A DNA stretch of 9,558 bases from Acidobacteriota bacterium. Lineage in GTDB: Bacteria; Acidobacteriota; Vicinamibacteria; Vicinamibacterales; Fen-181. The stretch lies in assembly GCA_021779795.1 (NCBI GenBank), contig JAJXZZ010000094.1, positions 1 to 9,558 on the forward strand, read 5' to 3'. Positions 1 through 8,179 of the stretch are shown here, one piece after another. Under the pieces are notes generated by a model. The model did no database searches. It was not told the DNA's origin and saw nothing but the letters and a program-made list of their open reading frames with translations. Both the position numbers and the translations under genes were made by a program. Positions within the stretch are counted from its first letter, which is position 1; the number at the start of each line of letters is the position of its first letter.

Positions 1-69
1 GCGAGCGCAGCGAGTCGAAGGGTCGGCGGCTTGCCCTGAGCGAGCGCAGCGAGTCGAAGGGTCGGCGGC
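1..69. repeat. Tandem intergenic repeat, 39-bp period
   Basis: Positions 1-30 and 40-69 are identical over 30 bases, separated by the 9-base linker TTGCCCTGA. Each copy has the GC-rich block GCGAGCGCAGCGAGTCGAAG followed by GGTCGGCGGC. With the linker, the second copy reads CCCTGAGCGAGCGC...TCGAAGGG. This is an imperfect palindrome with CCCT/AGGG ends, and it resembles a class of short palindromic repeats scattered through many high-GC bacterial genomes (recalled from general knowledge, not searched). The window starts inside the first copy, so the array may continue to the left. No coding function is seen. It lies outside element A and the pilC 3' end. Confidence 0.75.
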
Positions 70-90
70 GCGCGGCTGGCATTCGTGATC

Positions 91-264
91 AGTGGCTAGG
101 GGCTAGTGGTCAGTGGCTAGTGGCTAGTGGCTAGTAAGCAGTTTGTCACGCGTGACACACTGACCACTAGCCACTAGCCACTACATGAGCCACTAGCCAC
201 TAGCCACTACATGAGCCACTAGCCACTTACCACTAGCCACTGACCACCGGCCACTGCCCGCTAC
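91..264. repeat. Element A: inverted heptad arrays around a 16-bp core
   Basis: The left arm (91-139) is a perfectly phased 7-bp array with units starting at 91, 98, 105, 112, 119, 126 and 133 (AGTGGCT, AGGGGCT, AGTGGTC, then AGTGGCT three times, then degenerate AGTAAGC). The centre holds the 14-bp palindrome TGTCACGCGTGACA (144-157), overlapping the core CACGCGTGACACACTG (147-162). The right arm has twelve units beginning CCAC (164, 171, 178, 190, 197, 204, 216, 223, 230, 237, 244, 251). These are the reverse complement of the left units, and all are spaced 7 bp apart except two 12-bp units ending CATGAG. A degenerate thirteenth unit, CCGCTAC (258-264), contains the pilC stop codon. The arms could pair into a long hairpin. 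The same core and design recur at 8091-8167. Function is unknown. Confidence 0.9.
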
Positions 265-1484
265 GTCAGCTTGCTGATCATCGAGAACAGCGGCATGTAC
301 ATCGCGATGACGATGCCGCCGACGACGAGGCCGAGGAAGCCGATCATGATCGGCTCCATGAGCGTCAGCAGGCCGGCCACGGCGGTGTCCACTTCCTCCT
401 CGTAGAAGTCGGCGATCTTGCCGAGCATCGTGTCGAGGGCGCCGGTCGCCTCGCCGACGCCGATCATCTGCGTCACCATCGCCGGGAACACGCCGGTTTC
501 CTTGAGCGGGCCCGACACGGTTTCGCCGCGCTCGATGCTCTTGCGCGTCTGCAGGATGCCGTCCTCGACGATGGCGTTGCCGGCCGTCCGGGCGGTGATG
601 TCGAGGCCGTCGAGGATCGGGACGCCCGAGCTGATGAGCGTGGAGAGCGTCCGGCAGAAGCGCGCGACGGCGATCTTCCGCATGATCATCCCGAGGACCG
701 GCATCCGCAGCACGGCCCGGTCCACGACGTGCCGCCCCTTGTCGGTGCGGTAGTACTGCCGGAACCCGAAGGCGCCCGCGACCAGGACGATGGCGATGAG
801 CGGCAGGAAGCGGATCAGGGTGTTGCTCATCCAGATGACGACGCGCGTCGGCAGCGGCAGCTCGGCGCCGAGCCCGGCGAACATCGCGGCGAAGGTCGGG
901 ATGACCTTCCAGAGGATGATGGCCACCACGCCGGCGGCGATCGTGAGCACGGCGATCGGGTAGATCATCGCCGACTTGACCTGCTGCTTCAGCTTGACGT
1001 TCTTCTCGATGTAGACGGCCAGGCGCTTGAGGATGGTGTCGAGGATGCCGCCCGCCTCGCCGGCCGCGATCATGTTCGTGAAGAGGGCGTCGAACGTCTT
1101 CGGGTGCTTCTTCATCGCGTCGGCCAGCGACGCGCCGCTCTCGACGTCGGCCCGCGTCTCGAGGATGACCTTCGAGAAGTTCTTGTCCTCCTCCTGGTTG
1201 CCCAGGATGTCGAGGCACTGGACGAGCGGCAGGCCGGCGTCGATCATGACCGAGAACTGCCGCGTGAACACGGCCAGGTTCTTGGCGTCCACGCCGCGGT
1301 TCTTCGCCTTGCCGGCCCCGGCCTTGCCCTTGGACTCGGCCTTGGCCCTGGCCGGCACGATCTTCGTGACGAGCACCTGCTCCCGGCGCAAGGCCAGGGT
1401 GGCGGCTTCCATGGTGTCCGCCACGCGCTCGCCGCTCACCGTCTCGCCGCCGCGCGTCCGCCCGGTGTACTTGAAGGTCGCCAT
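261..1484 (-). CDS. pilC: Type IV pilus inner-membrane platform protein PilC
   Basis: The 407-residue product is the usual length for the PilC/GspF family. This polytopic inner-membrane protein anchors the assembly (PilB) and retraction (PilT) ATPases and passes their motion to pilin subunits. Two T2SF domains are visible, about residues 72-195 and 275-397. They share the family pattern FTRQFSVMIDAGLPLVQ (73-89) and FCRTLSTLISSGVPILDGLD (276-295), each followed by a GE(A/T)-G segment (142-146 and 344-348). Hydrophobic segments lie near 173-192, 220-241 and 377-398. The N-terminal region (about 45-65) is an Ala/Gly/Lys-rich linker. The start is supported by a strong GGGGAG ribosome site (1493-1498) eight bases upstream. 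It is the last gene of the pilB-pilT-pilC unit, and its stop lies inside the degenerate edge of repeat element A. Paralogy with a type II secretion GspF is possible, but the pilT neighbour makes PilC much more likely. Confidence 0.95.
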   Translation of the reverse strand: MATFKYTGRTRGGETVSGERVADTMEAATLALRREQVLVTKIVPARAKAESKGKAGAGKAKNRGVDAKNLAVFTRQFSVMIDAGLPLVQCLDILGNQEEDKNFSKVILETRADVESGASLADAMKKHPKTFDALFTNMIAAGEAGGILDTILKRLAVYIEKNVKLKQQVKSAMIYPIAVLTIAAGVVAIILWKVIPTFAAMFAGLGAELPLPTRVVIWMSNTLIRFLPLIAIVLVAGAFGFRQYYRTDKGRHVVDRAVLRMPVLGMIMRKIAVARFCRTLSTLISSGVPILDGLDITARTAGNAIVEDGILQTRKSIERGETVSGPLKETGVFPAMVTQMIGVGEATGALDTMLGKIADFYEEEVDTAVAGLLTLMEPIMIGFLGLVVGGIVIAMYMPLFSMISKLT

Positions 1485-1504
1485 CGCGTCATCTCCCCTG
1501 TCTC

Positions 1505-1520
1505 GGCCGCCCTCGCGGCC
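1505..1520 (-). repeat. Intercistronic hairpin between pilT and pilC
   Basis: Arms GGCCGC (1505-1510) and GCGGCC (1515-1520) form a 6-bp perfect inverted repeat with a 4-base loop. It starts immediately after the pilT stop codon (1521-1523) and lies just upstream of the pilC ribosome site at 1493-1498. There is no T-run after it on the minus strand, so it does not look like an intrinsic terminator. It could affect mRNA decay or translation of pilC (inference). Confidence 0.5.
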
Positions 1521-2657
1521 CTACCGCTTGAAGGCCGATCCCGTCGGCCTGGTCACCGTCCCGCGGTGGAGCCCCGCGCCGGCCACGACGCCGACGCCGC
1601 GGTTCAGCATCTCGATGAGCTCGTCCCGGTGCGAGGAGGCGGCCAGCGCCGCGTCCATCGTGATCTGCCGGTTCATCACGAGCGAGGCCAGCGACTGGTT
1701 GAACGTCTGCATCCCGGCCTTCTCCTGCCCGGTCTGCATGGCCGAGTAGATCTGGTGGACCTTGTCCTCGCGGATCAGGTTCCGGATCGCGGAGGTCGGC
1801 ACGAGGATCTCGGTGGCGACGACGCGGCCGGCCCCGTTGGCGCGCGGCAGCAGCGACTGGCAGACGATCCCCTCGAGCACCAGCGAGAGCTGCGTCCGGA
1901 TCTGGCTCTGCTGGTGGGACGGGAAGATGTCGATGACGCGGTTGATCGTCTGCGAGGCCGAGTTGGTGTGCAGCGTCGCGAACGTGAGGTGGCCGGTCTC
2001 GGCGATCCGGAGCGCGGACTCGACGGTCTCGAGGTCGCGCATCTCGCCGATGAGCACGATGTCGGGGTCCTCGCGCAGGGCGGCCCGGAGCGCGGGCGAG
2101 AACGACTGCGTGTCGCTGTGCACCTCGCGCTGGTTGACCAGGCACCCCTTGTGCTGGTGGATGTACTCGATCGGGTCCTCGATGGTGAGGATGTGGTCGT
2201 GCCGCTCGCGGTTGATCTTGTCGAGCATCGCGGCCAGCGTGGTGGACTTGCCGCTGCCGGTCGGCCCGGTCACCAGGATGAGGCCGCGCGGCTTCTCGGC
2301 CAGCTTGACGAGCACGGGCGGCAGCCCCAGCTCGCCGATCTCCGGGATCCGCTCGGGGATGAGCCGGTAGACGCCCGCCACGGCGCCGCGCTGGCTGAAG
2401 ACGTTACAGCGGAATCGGGCGAGGCCGCGGACGCCGAACGAGAAGTCCAGCTCGAGCGTCTCCTCGAAGCGCTTCTTCTGCGCGTCGGTGAGGACGCTGT
2501 AGATGAGCTGCTTCGTCTCGGGGGCCGACAGGTCCGGCATGGGCAGCCGCTGCAGCTTGCCGTCCACGCGCACCTGCGGCGGCGTGCCGGTCGTGACGTG
2601 CAGGTCGGACCCGCGCATGTCCAGCGTGGTCTTGAGCAGTTCGGGTAAGGTCGCCAT
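1521..2657 (-). CDS. pilT: Type IV pilus retraction ATPase PilT
   Basis: The 378-residue product is close to the usual PilT size of about 345-375. It is a hexameric cytoplasmic ATPase that depolymerises the pilus for twitching, surface motility and DNA uptake. Motifs in order are: Walker A GPTGSGKST (131-139, Lys137); Asp box LTIEDPIEY (157-165); Walker B DIVLIGEMRD (199-208, catalytic Glu205); and His box TGHLTFATLHTN (221-232). The C-terminal AIRNLIRE (290-297) is diagnostic for PilT and absent from PilB/GspE. QIYSAMQTGQ (302-311) follows it and is also PilT-like. The opening GSDLHVTTGTPPQVRVDG (16-33) is the PAS-like N-domain. The last ~28 residues, rich in Gly, Val and Arg, look non-conserved. 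The gene starts 4 bases after the pilB stop, with its ribosome-binding region inside the end of pilB, which suggests translational coupling. PilU is the main alternative. Confidence 0.96.
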   Translation of the reverse strand: MATLPELLKTTLDMRGSDLHVTTGTPPQVRVDGKLQRLPMPDLSAPETKQLIYSVLTDAQKKRFEETLELDFSFGVRGLARFRCNVFSQRGAVAGVYRLIPERIPEIGELGLPPVLVKLAEKPRGLILVTGPTGSGKSTTLAAMLDKINRERHDHILTIEDPIEYIHQHKGCLVNQREVHSDTQSFSPALRAALREDPDIVLIGEMRDLETVESALRIAETGHLTFATLHTNSASQTINRVIDIFPSHQQSQIRTQLSLVLEGIVCQSLLPRANGAGRVVATEILVPTSAIRNLIREDKVHQIYSAMQTGQEKAGMQTFNQSLASLVMNRQITMDAALAASSHRDELIEMLNRGVGVVAGAGLHRGTVTRPTGSAFKR

Positions 2658-2661
2658 AGGT

Positions 2662-4419
<1,758 letters not shown>

Positions 4420-4702
4420 GGTCAGCACCACTCCACAACGCCGGTTCGCGGGGGCCCGCCGGGCCGGCGCGGCCGAATCCGCGGTCGGCGGGCCGTCGCT
4501 GGCAGGCGAAGGCGCACCGACCCCCCGCAGTCTGTGATCTTGTCGGCCCCGGGGGTGCGCCGCTGTAGAGCCCGGGCCCCGAAAGTGGCCGGCGGGGCGC
4601 AACCCGTTTCCGGGAAAGGGGATGCCCGCGGCTGCCGCCCGGAGGGCCCCGGGGGCCCGGCCGTGCCGTCCGGCGCGGCATCCGGAAACTTTCGGCGCGC
4701 CG

Positions 4703-4731
4703 CTGTCGTATGTATTGGGAAGGGGTAAAAT
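4703..4731 (+). promoter_or_regulatory. Candidate promoter of the YIP1/export operon
   Basis: TAAAAT (4726-4731) is a good -10-like hexamer in the only AT-rich stretch of the intergenic region. A weak -35 candidate, CTGTCG (4703-4708, three of six consensus positions), lies 17 bp upstream. Transcription would start near 4738, giving a short leader before the ATG at 4766. A ribosome site AGGA (4752-4755) precedes that ATG by 10 bases. The -35 is poor, so either an activator is needed or the call is wrong. Confidence 0.4.
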
Positions 4732-4746
4732 TGTGCGTTTGCCCCT
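4721..4746. promoter_or_regulatory. Operator-like inverted repeat over the -10
   Basis: AGGGGTAAA (4721-4729) and TTTGCCCCT (4738-4746) are 9-bp arms with one mismatch (a G-U wobble in RNA) and an 8-base spacer. The left arm overlaps the TAAAAT -10 candidate. A dimeric repressor bound here would block the promoter. Alternatively, if transcription starts upstream, it forms a leader hairpin just before the YIP1 ribosome site. There is no evidence for which protein would bind. Confidence 0.4.
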
Positions 4747-4765
4747 GAAACAGGAACCACGCATC

Positions 4766-5506
4766 ATGACCGACACCAACGTTCCGTCGCCGTCCGTTCC
4801 CGACAAGGGGCCTGCCGCGCGGCTCATCGGCGTCCTGCTCTCCCCCGGCGAGACGTTCCGCGCCATCGTGGCGAGGCCGACGTGGCTGGTGGCCGCGATC
4901 GTCGTGATCCTGCTGTCGGGCGGCAGCCAGCTCTGGTTCCAGTCGACCGAGGTCGGGCGCCAGGCGACGCTCGACGAAACGGTCCGGAGGACCGAGGCCC
5001 TCGGCTTCAAGGTCACCGACCAGATGTACGAGCAGCTCCGCAAGGGAATCATGGAGCCGTCGCCGGCGCGCATGGCCGTCTCGTACGTGACGACGGCCGT
5101 CGTGCCCCTGGTGATCTGGGCGGCGATTGCCGGCCTCCTCTTCCTGGCGTTTTCGGCGACGGGCGGCCAGGCCGCCTTCAAGCAGGTCTACGCGGTGGTC
5201 GTCCACTCCTGGGTGGTCCTGGCGGTCGGCGCGCTGGTCGTGACCCCGATGAACTACCTGCGGGAGTCGGCCTCGAGCGCGACGAACCTGGCGGTCTTCC
5301 TGCCGTTCCTGCCGGAGGGCAGCTTCTTCGCGCGGCTGGCGGGCATGGTGGACCTGTTTGCCGTGTGGTGGGTGGTGGTGCTGGCCATCGGCCTCGCCGC
5401 CTGCTACCGGAAGAAGGCGCGGAACGTGGCGGCGGCGCTGTTCGCGGTCTACGCGGTGATCGCGCTGGGGTTTGCGGCCTTCATGGCCATGCGGAGTGCT
5501 TCATGA
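4766..5506 (+). CDS. YIP1-family integral membrane protein
   Basis: The 246-residue product has a short polar N-terminus and then RLIGVLLSPGETFRAIVARP (19-38). A phrase of the type 'LxxPxxTFxxIxxxP' opens bacterial YIP1-domain proteins. Hydrophobic segments lie near 39-57, 107-129, 140-162, 195-213 and 220-241, giving about five membrane passes. A periplasmic or cytoplasmic loop (58-105) separates the first from the rest. The ATG at 4766 was chosen over an in-frame ATG at 4622, whose extension is Arg/Pro-rich and lies in intergenic repeats. AGGA at 4752-4755 supports it. The stop TGA (5504-5506) shares ATGA with the start of the adaptor gene, so the two are probably translated together. The molecular role of YIP1 proteins in bacteria is poorly known. 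Its position suggests it assists or is co-regulated with the export complex (inference). Confidence 0.8.
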   Translation: MTDTNVPSPSVPDKGPAARLIGVLLSPGETFRAIVARPTWLVAAIVVILLSGGSQLWFQSTEVGRQATLDETVRRTEALGFKVTDQMYEQLRKGIMEPSPARMAVSYVTTAVVPLVIWAAIAGLLFLAFSATGGQAAFKQVYAVVVHSWVVLAVGALVVTPMNYLRESASSATNLAVFLPFLPEGSFFARLAGMVDLFAVWWVVVLAIGLAACYRKKARNVAAALFAVYAVIALGFAAFMAMRSAS

Positions 5507-6834
5507 CGCGGAAGAAGGTTCTGATCGGAGTCGGGCTGGTCGCCCTCATCGGCGCCATCGTCTGGGCCAATTTCGCGTTCAAGAAGCAGGAAGGACCGAC
5601 GGTCACCGTCGAATCGATCAAGAAACGGAACCTCGAGGCGGTGGTCTCGGCCTCGGGCACCATCCGCGCCCGTCGGACCGTCAACATCACCTCCGAGGTT
5701 TCGGGCAAGGTGGTGAGGCTCGCGGTCGAGGAAGGCGACAGGGTGAAAACCGGCCAGTTCCTGCTGCAGATCGACCCAAGGGCGGTTCGCAGTCGGCTCC
5801 AGATCAGCGAGGCGACGCTCGAGCAGCAGCGGATCGCGCTGCAGCAGGCCCGGGTCGCGCTGGCCAACGCCAAGGTGAACCAGAAGCTCGCCGACGACGA
5901 CCTGGCGCGGCAGCAGAAGCTCGACAAGGACCAGCTGGCGACCAAGCAGGCGCTGGAGCAGGCGGTGGACAACGCGACGCTGCGGCGCGGGGAGGTCCGG
6001 ACGGCCGAGCAGGCGGTCGCCGCCGCCGAGCAGCGGATCCGCAGCCAGCAGGCCGACCTCGAGTCGGTCCAGCACGACCTGAGCCGCGTCACGATCGAGT
6101 CGCCGATCGACGGGATCGTCACCAAGCGGAACGTGGAGGAGGGCGAGCAGGCGGTGGTGGGGTTCACCAACAACCCCAGCGTCGTGCTGCTGACCATCTC
6201 CGACATGTCGATCATCGAGGCCGAGATCGAGGTGGACGAGACCGACATCCCCAGCGTGAAGCTCGGCCAGACGGCCGCGGTCACCATCGACGCGCTCCCC
6301 GACCGGACGTTCACGGCCAAGGTCACTGAGATCGGCAACAGCCCGATCAACGCCACGACCTCGTCGTCGGCGGTGCGGCAGGCGACCACCTTCAAGGTGG
6401 TGGTGACGCTGGACGGCCAGATCCCGGACGTGCGCCCCGGCTTCACGTGCACGGCCGACATCACGACCGCCACGCGGCAGGACGCGGTGTCGGTGCCGAT
6501 CCAGGCGCTGACGGTGCGCGAGCTGACCTACGACGCGAGCGGCAAGGTGGTGCCGGCGCCGAAGCCCGGGAAGGGCCGGCGGCCGGGGGCCGGCGCGGTC
6601 GAGGCGGCCGAACTGAAGCCCGGCTACAAGAAGAAGGAGACCGAGGGGGTCTTCGTCGTGGACAAGGAGAACCGCGCGCAGTTCGTGCCGGTGAAGACCG
6701 GCATCGCGGGTGACAAGTACTTCGAGGTCCTCGGCGGGCTCACGCCCGGCGACCGGGTGATCACGGGGCCGTACGCGTCGGTGCGGGCGCTCGACGACGG
6801 GTCGCCCGTGAAGGTCGAGAGCGCCGGCAAGTAG
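5503..6834 (+). CDS. HlyD/MacA-type periplasmic adaptor (membrane fusion protein)
   Basis: The 443-residue product links an inner-membrane transporter to an outer-membrane channel. An N-terminal membrane anchor (about 5-23) follows the basic MTRKK. The first half of the barrel-sandwich hybrid is SGTIRARRTVNITSEVSGKV (51-70) plus EEGDRVKTGQFLLQID (76-91). A long heptad-rich alpha-helical hairpin (about 95-195) comes next. The second half contains SPIDGIV (200-206) and EEGEQ (212-216). The beta-barrel domain is about 225-330 and the membrane-proximal domain follows to the C-terminus. An unusual basic, Pro/Gly-rich insertion (about 340-382) interrupts the last domain. The start at 5503 is set by GGAG at 5493-5496 and the TM anchor; the longer in-frame extension is a shadow over the YIP1 gene. 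The permeases downstream make MacA-like function more likely than RND-type. No lipobox cysteine is present. Confidence 0.9.
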   Translation: MTRKKVLIGVGLVALIGAIVWANFAFKKQEGPTVTVESIKKRNLEAVVSASGTIRARRTVNITSEVSGKVVRLAVEEGDRVKTGQFLLQIDPRAVRSRLQISEATLEQQRIALQQARVALANAKVNQKLADDDLARQQKLDKDQLATKQALEQAVDNATLRRGEVRTAEQAVAAAEQRIRSQQADLESVQHDLSRVTIESPIDGIVTKRNVEEGEQAVVGFTNNPSVVLLTISDMSIIEAEIEVDETDIPSVKLGQTAAVTIDALPDRTFTAKVTEIGNSPINATTSSSAVRQATTFKVVVTLDGQIPDVRPGFTCTADITTATRQDAVSVPIQALTVRELTYDASGKVVPAPKPGKGRRPGAGAVEAAELKPGYKKKETEGVFVVDKENRAQFVPVKTGIAGDKYFEVLGGLTPGDRVITGPYASVRALDDGSPVKVESAGK

Positions 6835-6853
6835 GGCGGGCCGCGGCCCGCCC
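6834..6853 (+). repeat. Perfect 20-bp GC palindrome at the adaptor/permease junction
   Basis: GGGCGGGCCG and its reverse complement CGGCCCGCCC join without a spacer. The palindrome starts at the last base of the adaptor stop codon and ends 12 bases before the ATG of the next gene. No T-run follows, so it is not a standard terminator. It occupies the place where a ribosome site would be expected, and no Shine-Dalgarno is visible before 6866. Confidence 0.6.
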
Positions 6854-6865
6854 CCGGTCATCCCC

Positions 6866-8086
<1,221 letters not shown>

Positions 8087-8090
8087 GAAC

Positions 8091-8167
8091 AGGATTCGGG
8101 AGTCGGGAGTCAGGAGTCGGTCGGCACGCGTGACACACTGGATCCCGAATCCCGAATCCCGACTCCC
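8091..8167. repeat. Element B: inverted heptad arrays around the shared core
   Basis: The left arm has four in-phase heptads: AGGATTC (8091), GGGAGTC (8098), GGGAGTC (8105) and AGGAGTC (8112). GGTCGG follows, and then CACGCGTGACACACTG (8125-8140), identical to the 16-base core of element A. The right arm is GATCCC (8141-8146), GAATCCC (8147), GAATCCC (8154) and GACTCCC (8161), which is the reverse complement of the left units. The element fills nearly all of the 93-bp gap between the two permease genes, so it is probably transcribed and can fold as an RNA hairpin. The ribosome site GGAAG (8170-8174) of the next gene lies just beyond it. The heptads bear no resemblance to those of element A. 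Confidence 0.9.
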
Positions 8168-8179
8168 TCGGAAGACACC

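Larger units (their letters stand above)
4420..4765. other. Divergent intergenic region, structured, no gene
   Basis: These 346 bp separate the start codons of pilB (minus) and the YIP1 gene (plus). I see no convincing ORF or known RNA gene. Inverted repeats include CCGAAAGT (4579-4586) with ACTTTCGG (4688-4695), nested around TTTCCGG (4607-4613) with CCGGAAA (4682-4688). Inside these lies GGGCCCC/GGGGCCC (4644-4650 and 4652-4658, one-base loop). A 10-bp direct repeat, GCGCCGCTGT, occurs at 4557-4566 and 4697-4706, exactly 140 bp apart. Most of the region is extremely GC-rich. Only about 4708-4740 is AT-richer, and that is where a plus-strand promoter would fit. No clear promoter was found for pilB, and no canonical sigma-54 site was seen on either strand. 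Confidence 0.7.

Noticed and set aside
91..257. Element A as a CRISPR array
   Set aside because: The units are 7 bp, contiguous, in inverted orientation around a core, and have no unique spacers. No cas genes are present.
1505..1520. Intrinsic terminator between pilT and pilC
   Set aside because: The stem is only 6 bp and no T-run follows on the transcribed strand. pilC has its own strong ribosome site and belongs to the same unit.
729..2648. Long plus-strand open frames of 600 or more codons opposite pilT and pilB
   Set aside because: They are antisense shadows of GC-rich codons. The products are low-complexity, rich in Arg, Gly, Asp, Leu and Val with no recognisable domain, while the minus-strand proteins are clear family members.
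4630..4700. Sigma-54 promoter for pilB on the minus strand (GGCACG...GGCC)
   Set aside because: The spacing between the GG and GC elements does not fit the required 10 bases and the -12 half is poor.
4622..4765. Start of the YIP1 gene at the upstream ATG 4622
   Set aside because: The extension is Arg/Pro/Ala-rich, translated from intergenic inverted repeats, and has no ribosome site as good as the one before 4766.
4700..4765. Cyclic di-GMP riboswitch between the operons
   Set aside because: A CGCACA-like stretch occurs on the minus strand near 4735, but the remaining conserved blocks and paired helices of the known GEMM motifs are not seen.
4420..5181. An N-terminally extended PilB starting near 5181
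   Set aside because: The frame is open, but the extra residues resemble nothing and overlap the divergent YIP1 gene. The conserved N-domain begins directly at the ATG at 4419.
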